This document shows, one piece after another, positions 17,178-25,144 of a stretch of DNA of 39,167 nucleotides. The position numbers and the translations under genes were made by a program. Source of the stretch: Candidatus Neomarinimicrobiota bacterium (lineage in GTDB: Bacteria; Fidelibacterota; UBA8477; JABMPR01); the NCBI GenBank assembly GCA_034716895.1, contig JAYEKW010000103.1:1-39167 (forward strand). Direction: 5' to 3'. The notes under the pieces were generated by a model, which was not told where the DNA came from, ran no database searches, and was given only the letters and a program-made list of their open reading frames with translations. Numbering within the stretch: the stretch's first letter is position 1; each line of letters starts with the position of its first letter.

Positions 17178-17370
17178 AATAATACCAAATTCAGCTTCAA
17201 AGGTGCGCTATAAGTTCAAAATATTTTTTCGTTTAGAAGCTTCATAATTTGAAGTATAGCGATAGCTATGGTGAAAAAATTAAGTGTGATATACTGAGTT
17301 CATCGAAGTACACTAAAACGGGAAAAATGCAGAAGTTTAGTGCATGTTTGAGGTCCACTTGGTATAATTC
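17178..17370. repeat. 193-bp imperfect inverted-repeat element after the EAL-HDOD gene
   Basis: The arms begin GAATAATACCAA (17178-17189) and end TTGGTATAATTC (17359-17370), with one mismatch. Pairing continues inwards: CTTCAAAGGTGCGCTATAAG and the TTTTTTCGTTTAG that follows match, loosely but in order, the reverse complement of the right arm (CCTCAAACATGCACTAAAC, then TTTTTCCCGTTTTAG). The apex holds several smaller hairpins, including one with the GAGTTCATCGAAG phrase. It lies in the gap between convergent genes (17046-17466); the rest of that gap shows no gene. Confidence 0.65.
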
Positions 17371-17466
17371 ACTCTGGTATGTTAGAATTCATGTCCAGTA
17401 AGCCTAAGTACCTTTGTGGCTATATACGTAAAATATACTTGCGGTTAACATGGGCCGGTCTAATAG

Positions 17467-17904
17467 TCAAGCGTTGGGCTCTCGTTTAGAAATTCTTGTT
17501 TTGATTTTAACTTCATTTCCCGTTTCATTAAAACGAATCTGCTTAGCATAATATTCTATTATAGGCAATCCCCGGCCACTCTCTGAATCTGGAATTGCCT
17601 TTTTGGGAATCCCGGGAGTGTAAGAAAAACCCTGGCCTTCATCCCTTATTTGAATATAAAAATATTGGTCATCCCAGCTTAGCTTAAGAAATATCTTTTT
17701 TTTTGCATCATACCCACTGCCATGCTTAACAGCATTCATCAAAGTTTCTCGTAGAATCAGTTCAAGTGAAAAATCATCATAATTTGAGAATTTAGCTGCT
17801 AACGTTTTTTTTACAGAAACTACTGCTCGGTCGACATGATCTACAGTGGCAGAAATCGTGATCTCAATTTCTGATGGTGATTGATGATCTGTAATCCTGG
17901 ACAT
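17467..17904 (-). CDS. RsbW-like ATP-binding protein (anti-sigma-factor/serine kinase type)
   Basis: This is a small GHKL ATPase of the RsbW/SpoIIAB type, 145 residues from the ATG at 17904. It shows N box ETLMNAVKHG (about 53-62), G1 DEGQGF (about 88-93) and G2 SGRGLPII (about 109-116). Members phosphorylate STAS antagonists on serine and sequester a sigma factor or other partner. The frame is open to 17958, but the later ATG leaves a ten-base gap to the upstream gene instead of a 44-base overlap and gives a normal family length. It is transcribed directly behind the HEAT-receiver gene, so the receiver could control it. The STAS protein at 544-828 is a candidate substrate. No sigma factor gene is visible nearby, so the final target is unknown. 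Confidence 0.85.
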   Translation of the reverse strand: MSRITDHQSPSEIEITISATVDHVDRAVVSVKKTLAAKFSNYDDFSLELILRETLMNAVKHGSGYDAKKKIFLKLSWDDQYFYIQIRDEGQGFSYTPGIPKKAIPDSESGRGLPIIEYYAKQIRFNETGNEVKIKTRISKREPNA

Positions 17905-17914
17905 AGTTAAATAG

Positions 17915-19549
17915 TTACTTCTGCCTGACAGACTTGATTGCTTGATCAATTTGTTCAACAGTGAATGGTTTATTCAAGATCATGTTGACTCCAGCATTTT
18001 CTGCTCTCTCATGATCATCTCCCTCACTCTGGGTGGTCACCATAATAATGGGTAGCTCCTCTGACGAATATTTCTCTCGGATACTCCGAGTTAATTCAAC
18101 ACCAGTCATAAGCGGCATATTCAAATCTGTAAAGACAACATCTGGTTGTTCCTGCACGATATATATTAAAGCTTCTTGAGGAAATTCAAACACTTTCGCG
18201 TCAATATCAAGTTTATGAAGTGTTTGTCTGAAAATATTCAGAATCATCTTCGAATCATCTACAACCACAACTTTTAGCTCGGATTGGCTTGGTTCTTTTT
18301 CAGCTGGATCCAGGGCATTAGCCCAATTCTTTTGCCCAACTTTCAGAAACAGAGCGGCATAATAGTCCCGTGTGTCAGGATGGGCTTCCTGTAGCAGATA
18401 TTGCTCTGCTTGTGACTGAAAAGTTTCGTATTGATAAAGTGAAGTCACCATGTCATCTGCAAACGCATTGATGAAAGCTTCACAAATGATCGCACATTCA
18501 TGAGCATCATCTTCAATTAGATTCTTGATACCCTTGAGAACAACTTTATTGTGATTGGCATTCAAAGCCCGCGCGGCAGCAACCCGCACGGAAGCATCTA
18601 TATCAGACAAGCCATTAATTATCGTAAACAAACCTTTGTCAATCGATAGAAACCCCAGTGCTTCATACGCGGCAAAGCGAATATTCGGATCTTTTGGTGA
18701 ATGTCGCAAAACCTTTTTAATCGGTCGAACTGCGAGGGGATCACCTATTTCGCCCAACATATTTAGGGCTTGAATCACAAAGTCAGTGTCTGGGGACATG
18801 AGATTATTCATTAAGTGTGGAATATAATTACGAGGGTTCGCCCGAAGCAGGGACTTGGCTCGATTCCTGGTGGAGGCCGATCCACTGTGTAAACTATCAA
18901 CAATGACATTGTGGGCACTGGGAATCTTCATCTCATAACAGGTTTGGAGAATTGTTCGATCGAGTTCTTCGTGGTGACCCATGATCTGACTCAAGCCATT
19001 GACGGCTCCTTGATTCTCCACGGCTCCGATACTGGTCACAATCGGAATCCACCCTTGGGAGTCTTTAAAATCGACCAATGCAATCATCGCATTGATTGCT
19101 TCACTTGATCCTATCTCAACCATAGCTTTGAGTGAATTGGTCCGGCAGTTAGCCGAGGAGCAAGCTTTGTAAAGGTTAACCAAAGCTGAGACAACCCCTG
19201 AGGGTTGAATTTCAACTGCCAAATCAATCAACATGTCTTTATTCCCCAAGGCCTCTTCCTTGAGAATTTTGATCAAGCTATCAGGGTGATCAATTATTTT
19301 TTCAAGCAATAGGTTATAGAGTTCATCCAAATCAAAACTTTGATTGGATAAAGGGTCACTGAGATAGGCCAAGACCATAATTGAAAATTCGGAGTCATTT
19401 TGATTAATCTCCATGAGAAATTTCCGATGCGTCAACTCATTCGTTTGAGCTAATTGATCAACCAGAACTTTGATCTTAATCAAATCCTGTTTGCATAAAT
19501 TATCTCTTAACTCTCGGATTAGAGCTTTCTCAGACACACTTTGTCCCAA
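17915..19549 (-). CDS. HEAT-repeat protein with C-terminal receiver domain
   Basis: The 544-residue protein has a long helical-repeat region (about 1-400) with HEAT-like units, for example DPLAVRPIKKVLRHSPKDPN then IRFAAYEALGFLS, and ASVRVAAARALNANH. A complete receiver follows at about 424-543: VVVVDDSK, acceptor Asp in VVFTDLNMPLMTG, and Lys in MILNKPF. The repeats probably bind a protein partner and the receiver would switch that binding on phosphorylation. No kinase is adjacent; CheA of the neighbouring cluster is a possible donor. The only start near the frame's beginning is TTG at 19549, directly after an in-frame TAG; a GTG four codons later is an alternative. The next gene downstream is the RsbW-like ATPase, ten bases away, suggesting a two-gene operon. 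I know no named family with this exact role. Confidence 0.8.
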   Translation of the reverse strand: MGQSVSEKALIRELRDNLCKQDLIKIKVLVDQLAQTNELTHRKFLMEINQNDSEFSIMVLAYLSDPLSNQSFDLDELYNLLLEKIIDHPDSLIKILKEEALGNKDMLIDLAVEIQPSGVVSALVNLYKACSSANCRTNSLKAMVEIGSSEAINAMIALVDFKDSQGWIPIVTSIGAVENQGAVNGLSQIMGHHEELDRTILQTCYEMKIPSAHNVIVDSLHSGSASTRNRAKSLLRANPRNYIPHLMNNLMSPDTDFVIQALNMLGEIGDPLAVRPIKKVLRHSPKDPNIRFAAYEALGFLSIDKGLFTIINGLSDIDASVRVAAARALNANHNKVVLKGIKNLIEDDAHECAIICEAFINAFADDMVTSLYQYETFQSQAEQYLLQEAHPDTRDYYAALFLKVGQKNWANALDPAEKEPSQSELKVVVVDDSKMILNIFRQTLHKLDIDAKVFEFPQEALIYIVQEQPDVVFTDLNMPLMTGVELTRSIREKYSSEELPIIMVTTQSEGDDHERAENAGVNMILNKPFTVEQIDQAIKSVRQK

Positions 19550-19607
19550 CTATGTTTTCATTCTTTGCATTGTATTGTACATTTCATACGTTGAGACAGC
19601 CTCTTTG

Positions 19608-19690
19608 TACCGCGGAGAGGGGTCGAACCTCCACAAGCTGAGCTTACTAGATCCTAAATCTAGCGCGTCTACCAATTCCGCCACCGCGGC
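19608..19690 (-). tRNA. tRNA-Leu (anticodon UAG)
   Basis: Read on the minus strand, the gene starts GCCGCGG at 19690, has the D-arm GCGGAATTGGTAGACGC, and an anticodon stem CTAGA/TCTAG around the loop TTTAGGA, so the anticodon is UAG (reads CUA). There is a long variable arm as expected for leucine, the T-arm GGAGGTTCGACCCCTC and a 3' acceptor strand CCGCGGT with discriminator A. The first pair is G-U. CCA is not encoded. It lies 58 bases upstream of the HEAT-receiver gene on the same strand. Confidence 0.93.
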
Positions 19691-19735
19691 CGGAAAATTG
19701 CGTCGCAAGATAGGAGCTGAACTACTTGATACAAC

Positions 19736-19765
19736 AAAAAGCCCCGGTTAAAACCAGGGCTTTTA
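19736..19765 (-). terminator. Terminator after the cohesin-like gene
   Basis: AAAAGCCC and GGGCTTTT are perfectly complementary, with GGT/ACC pairing further in and one C-A mismatch. Flanking A and T runs make it usable in both directions. It lies between the end of the secreted-protein gene (19790) and the tRNA-Leu gene, and separates the two transcripts. Confidence 0.8.
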
Positions 19766-19789
19766 AAATGCATGTATAGGGGGGGCTAA

Positions 19790-21076
19790 TTACTTGAGTA
19801 GCACCAATTTTTTGGTTGCGTTGTAACCAGCTTTACTGCTCATACGATAGAGATAAACTCCTGATTCAACTCGAGCACCACTTCTGCTCAAGCCATCCCA
19901 CATTGTGGTATAAAAACCGGGTTGCACTTCACCGGAAACCAGGGTCCGGATCTCCTGACCCAGCAGATTATAAATTCCCACATGAATCTCAGAAGCTTCA
20001 GGTATGCTATACTCGATAGTTGTGGTAGGATTGAAAGGATTGGGGTAATTCTGAGAAAGTGCGAACTCGGTGGGCATTTCTGTCTGATCATCCACGCCAA
20101 CGGTAACGGAGAAGATACCATCACCTCCGTTGCTGGGTAGTGGGATTCCACCTTCTGCAGCTACAATGAGTTGAGAAATTGAGAGCGGAATATCTTCCAT
20201 GGGTGTATTCGCAGCGATCATGAAAACAACTTCTGCAATGGCACCCTGCCCTGGGGCGATCTCAGCACCGCTGAAATTAACGCCCAGTAACATGGACTGT
20301 CCATTAACCTCATTTGAAACAAAGTCGAAATCTGCTGCACGTCCCAAGCCAACCACTGACTCAATGCTCAGATAGTCAACAGCATCGATTATGTTAAGCT
20401 GGATACCTTTGACAGGTACGGCATTGTTCATTTCAATTTGGATTGGGGTAGATAGATAACCGGGAGTACCACCACCGGCACCAAGAGTGACCTCAATACC
20501 ACCGACAGTGAGAAAACCGTTCAGCCAGGTTGTATTGACAGCGTTCCCGTCAGGATCGGTCACAACCAGCAGAAATTGAGGATCAGCATTCAAGATCTCG
20601 TGGAATCTGAGGTCAATGATCTCATCGGTAACAGCATCAGGGATCAGGTAGATAATCTCACATATTGGACCATTGCCAGGAATAACAGCATTACCACCGG
20701 CATCATAGATCACGATGCTTACAGTCGTATCACGATCGTTAAAGACAACATTGTAATCGCCATCCCAGATACCATTTCCATTCAAATCTGTTAAATCTTC
20801 GTTTGGTGTCCAGATACCATTGTTATCAGCATCATCAAATTCTTCAGCTGCACATCTGCCAGCTGGTACCACGGTAAAAACTTCCAATTGGTTGGGAAGA
20901 TCTTTGATACTGAACTGAAGGCCAGCTACTATCTCTGTATTTGTCAAATTGACGGGGATAGTTGCCATACCACTTAAATTCTCTGTGGATGTTCCGATAA
21001 CGGATACAACTGTCTCGCCGAAGCCAAAACTGGCTAACAAAACAAGAGTGGTGATAATTAGAAAGCTTTTACGCAT
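19790..21076 (-). CDS. Secreted protein with two cohesin-like modules and a C-terminal sorting domain
   Basis: The ATG at 21076 has GGAGGGA five bases upstream, so it is preferred over one 33 bases earlier; this gives 428 residues. A signal peptide covers about 1-20 (MRKSFLIITTLVLLASFGFG). Two beta-sandwich modules of cohesin type follow: TATIPVNLTN-like and IQIEMNNAVPVKGIQLNI segments, each ending in a VTVG-type strand. The first holds an Asp/Asn-rich insert (DADNNGIWTPNEDLTDLNGN, then GIWDGD) that looks like calcium-binding loops. The last 75 or so residues form a Por/type IX-like sorting domain: QNYPNPFNPTTTIEYSIPEA, then VYLYRM and a lysine-rich end. The protein should be exported and attached to the surface or released. 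No dockerin partner is in view, and enzymatic activity is not evident. Confidence 0.82.
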   Translation of the reverse strand: MRKSFLIITTLVLLASFGFGETVVSVIGTSTENLSGMATIPVNLTNTEIVAGLQFSIKDLPNQLEVFTVVPAGRCAAEEFDDADNNGIWTPNEDLTDLNGNGIWDGDYNVVFNDRDTTVSIVIYDAGGNAVIPGNGPICEIIYLIPDAVTDEIIDLRFHEILNADPQFLLVVTDPDGNAVNTTWLNGFLTVGGIEVTLGAGGGTPGYLSTPIQIEMNNAVPVKGIQLNIIDAVDYLSIESVVGLGRAADFDFVSNEVNGQSMLLGVNFSGAEIAPGQGAIAEVVFMIAANTPMEDIPLSISQLIVAAEGGIPLPSNGGDGIFSVTVGVDDQTEMPTEFALSQNYPNPFNPTTTIEYSIPEASEIHVGIYNLLGQEIRTLVSGEVQPGFYTTMWDGLSRSGARVESGVYLYRMSSKAGYNATKKLVLLK

Positions 21077-21267
21077 ATTTCCCTCCACATGCACGAGGTT
21101 GATTTTCATTCAATCTAATACAAGGACTGGTTCGATATATTGATTCTGGTCACAGTCTATGCAGTTTCGATTTACGAGTTGAAAAATAATGTCATCGCGT
21201 GTCGATACAAATCATATTTGGCAGTGACAAACCTGTAACACAATTGTTAGTGATCTCCCTGACACAC

Positions 21268-24200
21268 TTACTTACCATGACATTTCTTGTATTTTAAACC
21301 ACTTCCACAGGGGCAGGGATCATTTCGTCCCACCTTGGCTTCCACAGAAATGGGTTTTTGTTTTTGAGGCGGTCCCGCCTGCGATGATCCGGCGGCACTG
21401 CCTTGTTCAGTCTGGGGAAGCGCATTCAAAAAGCCCATATTCGATGATTCAGCGTGCTGCGAAGAAAGGTTTCGCGCTCGTCTCATGCGATTCTCTTTTT
21501 CATCAACAATCCGGGCATGGAAAAAGAGTTTAAGCACTTCTCTGTCAATAAAATCCAACATTTTGACAAAAAGTTGGTAGCCCTCTTTCTTATACTCGAT
21601 CAAAGGATCTTTTTGTCCCACGGCTCTGAGGTTAATGCCCTCTTTCATCTGATCCATCTCGTAGAGGTGCTCGCGCCACTTCTCATCAATAACCCGCAGA
21701 TAGACAAATTGCTGCAAGCGCTTGAAATTCTCATTACTACCAGTGATCTCAGCCTTTTCGTTGTAAGAATCCCAAAGTAGTTTCTGAATAAGCTCACCCA
21801 GTTTATCCGGATCGAGATCTACAGCAGGTGCATCCGGAAGTTGAACCAATGCAGTTGCACTCAGATCAAGGACCAAACCGTTCCAATCCCAAAGTTCTAC
21901 ATCTTTCTCCAGCTCTGTGTATTTGTCCACAACACTATCAGCAAAATTCTCAATGACTTCACCGTATTCCATTTTTAGATCAAGGCCATCCAGAGCTGCT
22001 TGTCTACGGTCATAGATCACTTCACGTTGCTGATTCATGACGTTGTCGTATTCCAGCAAATGCTTTCTGATACCGAAATTACGAGCTTCCACCTTTTTCT
22101 GAGCACGCTCGACCGCTTTGGTGACCATGCCAGCCTTGATGACCTCACCTTCTTGAAGACCCAGCCGATCCATAACGCTGGCCACTCGATCAGAGCTGAA
22201 AAGCCGCATCAGATCGTCTTCCAAACTAAGATAGAACAGTGAGGCTCCTGGATCCCCCTGCCGTCCAGAACGACCTCTTAGCTGTAGATCGATCCGTCGC
22301 GATTCGTGCCGCTCAGTACCCAGGATCTTAAGACCACCCAGCTCAGTCACTCCCGGTCCTAACTTGATGTCAGTACCACGACCGGCCATATTGGTAGCTA
22401 TGGTAACCGCATGTGCTTGACCAGCTCGAGCCACGATCTCAGCCTCCCGTCCATGCTGCTTTGCATTCAGAACATTATGAGGAATTTTAAGTCGCTTAAG
22501 CATTCTTGCCAGTGTCTCAGACACTTCTACGGTGATCGTACCTACCAACACGGGTTGACCAGATTGATGAGACGCTATGATCTCTTCGATTACAGCATTG
22601 AACTTTTCACGCCGGGTTTTATAGATATGATCATCTTGATCGTCACGAATAATGGGCCGATGAGGCGGAATTTCCACAACACCCAGCTTATAAATAGAGA
22701 AAAATTCTTCAGCTTCTGTTACAGCGGTACCGGTCATACCAGCCAGTTTTTTATAGAGGCGGAAATAATTCTGAAGAGTGATGGTTGCCAAAGTCTGTGA
22801 TTCTTTTTCGATCTGAACCTTTTCTTTGGCTTCGAGAGCCTGGTGGAGACCATCGCTGTAGCGTCGACCATGCATAATTCGCCCGGTAAACTCATCAACG
22901 ATCATGACCTTGGCTTCTTGAACAACATAATCCACATCTTTCTCAAACAGTGAATAGGCTTTGAGAAGCTGACTTAAATTGTGAATGGTATCTGAACGTT
23001 CACCGTGTAAGGCGTACAGTTTTTCTTTCTGTTCGTTGGCTTCCTGAAGCGATAGTTCAGTGTTCAGTTCCAGATCTGTCAGTAAAGTTGGAAGATCAGG
23101 GATCACAAAACGATCCGGATCATTGGGAGATAATGCTTCGCGACCTTTGTCTGTCAGATCGACACTATTTTGCTTTTCTTCAATAACGAAAAACAATTCC
23201 TCATCCAATTCGGGCAGCCGTTTGTCACGGAGATAATCATTCTCGATCCTCTGCCGTAATTTCTGGATTCCGTGTTCCTGATATAATTTTTGGAGACGGC
23301 GATGTTTGGGACTGCCCCGATGAGCCTTCAGGATCAATTCACCGGCTTCGTATTCTGTTTTGGGATCTTCCAATAGCTTTTCTGCATCGCTCATGATGGT
23401 ATTTACCAATGTGGTTTGACGCCGCATGAGACTCTCTACCAGCGGACGGAGATCTGTATAGCGTTGGGCAATTGGCGAATCCACAGTTCCGGAAATGATC
23501 AGGGGTGTCCGGGCCTCATCGATGAGCACGCTATCCACTTCATCAACAATGGCGTAATAGTGACCTCGTTGAACCTGATCCTGCTTACTGATAGACATAT
23601 TGTCTCGCAGGTAATCAAACCCGAATTCACTATTGATACCGTAGGTCACGTCGCAATTGTACATTTCCTGGCGCTCGGGAGGGGACATCTGATTAAGGAT
23701 CACTCCAATGCTGAGCCCCAGATATTTGAGGATTGCTCCCATCCACTGAGAATCACGCTGAGCCAGGTAGTCATTGACGGTGATGATATGGACACCTTTG
23801 CCAACCAGCGCATTCAGGTAGATCGGCATGGTGGCAACCAGCGTTTTGCCTTCACCAGTCTTCATCTCTGCGATTTTGCCCTGGTCCAGTACAATGGCTC
23901 CCATGAGCTGAACATCGTAGGGAATCATATCCCAGGTCAATTCTTGTCCCGTAACCTTGATGGTCTGCCCCATGAGCAGGGTTGCTCCGCGTTTTACAAC
24001 AGCGAAAGCCTCAGTTTGGATCTCCTTCAGCCAGTCCTGCTCAAGATCATAAACAGCGGTTTGAATTTCTTTGTGATCCTGACCCTCATCCGTCAGACGA
24101 GTCTCCAGTTTGGCAACCTCGTTCTGAATATGAGTTTTCCAAGCTTCAGTCTTGGCAATCAGACTCTCCTGTGTAGCATCTGACAGAGCTTCGTAATGTT

Positions 24201-24288
24201 TATTGATCTGATCAACAATGGGTAATAATTGTTTGGTCTCGCGGTCGGAACTGGTTCCGAATATCTTGGTAATAAAATTAGTAATCAT
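21268..24288 (-). CDS. secA: Preprotein translocase ATPase SecA
   Basis: SecA drives protein export through SecYEG using ATP. The 1006-residue sequence has Walker A MKTGEGKT (about 142-149), DEVD at 249-252 within the VDEVDSVLIDEARTPLIISG box, the TNMAGRGTDIKLG and QLRGRSGRQGDPG motifs of the second ATPase lobe, helical wing/scaffold regions with EYDNVMNQQREVIYDRR, and a C-terminal zinc motif CPCGSGLKYKKCH. E. coli SecA has 901 residues. The extra length lies partly between the two ATPase lobes (around 300-390), as often seen in the FCB group. No strong ribosome site precedes the ATG. The upstream gap of about 400 bases contains a foreign gene fragment, so the promoter may lie within or beyond it. 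Confidence 0.97.
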   Translation of the reverse strand: MITNFITKIFGTSSDRETKQLLPIVDQINKHYEALSDATQESLIAKTEAWKTHIQNEVAKLETRLTDEGQDHKEIQTAVYDLEQDWLKEIQTEAFAVVKRGATLLMGQTIKVTGQELTWDMIPYDVQLMGAIVLDQGKIAEMKTGEGKTLVATMPIYLNALVGKGVHIITVNDYLAQRDSQWMGAILKYLGLSIGVILNQMSPPERQEMYNCDVTYGINSEFGFDYLRDNMSISKQDQVQRGHYYAIVDEVDSVLIDEARTPLIISGTVDSPIAQRYTDLRPLVESLMRRQTTLVNTIMSDAEKLLEDPKTEYEAGELILKAHRGSPKHRRLQKLYQEHGIQKLRQRIENDYLRDKRLPELDEELFFVIEEKQNSVDLTDKGREALSPNDPDRFVIPDLPTLLTDLELNTELSLQEANEQKEKLYALHGERSDTIHNLSQLLKAYSLFEKDVDYVVQEAKVMIVDEFTGRIMHGRRYSDGLHQALEAKEKVQIEKESQTLATITLQNYFRLYKKLAGMTGTAVTEAEEFFSIYKLGVVEIPPHRPIIRDDQDDHIYKTRREKFNAVIEEIIASHQSGQPVLVGTITVEVSETLARMLKRLKIPHNVLNAKQHGREAEIVARAGQAHAVTIATNMAGRGTDIKLGPGVTELGGLKILGTERHESRRIDLQLRGRSGRQGDPGASLFYLSLEDDLMRLFSSDRVASVMDRLGLQEGEVIKAGMVTKAVERAQKKVEARNFGIRKHLLEYDNVMNQQREVIYDRRQAALDGLDLKMEYGEVIENFADSVVDKYTELEKDVELWDWNGLVLDLSATALVQLPDAPAVDLDPDKLGELIQKLLWDSYNEKAEITGSNENFKRLQQFVYLRVIDEKWREHLYEMDQMKEGINLRAVGQKDPLIEYKKEGYQLFVKMLDFIDREVLKLFFHARIVDEKENRMRRARNLSSQHAESSNMGFLNALPQTEQGSAAGSSQAGPPQKQKPISVEAKVGRNDPCPCGSGLKYKKCHGK

Positions 24289-24398
24289 GGCGTTAAAATA
24301 ATTTTGTCGCGGGGCTTTAGAAGTGCTTTATTGAGTTTGATCAGATTTTAGGTGGATATTATCCCGTTGACCTGCGGTTGCAGTGGTAGATAACGGTT

Positions 24399-24696
24399 TT
24401 GTCCAGGAGCCCATTCACGGGTGAGCTTGCTGCTGTTCTGGATGGTTTCACCATCACCAATGGGAGTGGAACCCTGAATGATGAGGGCCACCGTATGGGT
24501 GGTGGAATTGCCTGCCGGTTCGGCTCAAATTCAACCAGCATCAATTCAATCTTCCGGGATAACTATCCCACAGAAATCGGGTTTTACAGATCCACCACTT
24601 CCAACCATGTCTCGATTCACTATTCAGATATCGCTGGTGGCGAGCCAGGTGTGGTGACCAATGGAAACGGAACGTGACCTGGGCACGCTCCACCGT
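24399..24696 (+). pseudogene. Decayed fragment of a right-handed beta-helix secreted protein
   Basis: The plus-strand frame (92 codons) contains AVLDGFTITNGSGTLNDEGH then RMGGGIACR, nearly identical to AVLNGFTITNGSGTLNDSGH then RVGGGIACR in the beta-helix gene at 34349. It jumps at once to NSIFRDNYPTEIGFY...YSDIAGGE, which in the intact gene lies about 140 residues later. The frame then breaks: after NGNGT a single missing base turns the expected GTVTW into a stop, while VTW is still readable in the next frame. So it has an internal deletion, a frameshift and no start of its own. It fills the gap between nusB and secA, opposite in direction to both. Confidence 0.8.
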
Positions 24697-25124
24697 TAGA
24701 TCATTGAGATCTTTCCATCAGCCAGGGCATCATTCAGGATGGCATCCAGAATGCCATTCACAAAACTACTGCTCTCGTCAGTGCTGAAGACCTTGGCAAT
24801 TTCGATTGCTTCAGAGATGGATACTTTTGGCGGGATATCTTTAAAATAAAAGAATTCCGTGAGAGCCATCCTCAAGATCAACCGATCAATGAGCGCGATA
24901 CGGGTCAAATCCCAATTTCTGGACTTACTCGCGATCAGCTCATCATATTCCTGACGATGAGCCATAATACCGTTCACCAGCTCCCGGGCAAACTTGAGCA
25001 GATCCTCTGTGAGATCCGCGTTATCTGCTAACAGGTTAAAAGTTTGATCCAAATTATCATCCTGGATCTCATGAGCATATGAAACCTGCACAACAAATTC
25101 CCGGGCTCTGCGTCGTTCTTGCAT
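24696..25124 (-). CDS. nusB: Transcription antitermination factor NusB
   Basis: NusB binds boxA RNA with NusE (S10) and supports antitermination of rRNA transcription. The 142-residue protein has the all-helical family pattern: RRRAREFVVQVSYAHE at the N-terminus, WDLTRIALIDRLILRMALTE in the middle, and IPPKVSISEAIEIAKVFST then SSSFVNGILDAIL at the C-terminus. Length and all signature blocks are normal. It starts 20 bases after the end of the leucine-dehydrogenase-like gene on the same strand, so the two are probably co-transcribed. Its 3' end abuts the beta-helix gene fragment. The more usual neighbour, the riboflavin gene ribH, is absent here. Confidence 0.95.
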   Translation of the reverse strand: MQERRRAREFVVQVSYAHEIQDDNLDQTFNLLADNADLTEDLLKFARELVNGIMAHRQEYDELIASKSRNWDLTRIALIDRLILRMALTEFFYFKDIPPKVSISEAIEIAKVFSTDESSSFVNGILDAILNDALADGKISMI

Positions 25125-25144
25125 GAATTATGGCCTGATCCTTT

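Noticed and set aside
23416-24183. 255-codon frame antisense to secA
   Set aside because: It is a shadow of the strongly conserved secA reading frame and has no family resemblance.
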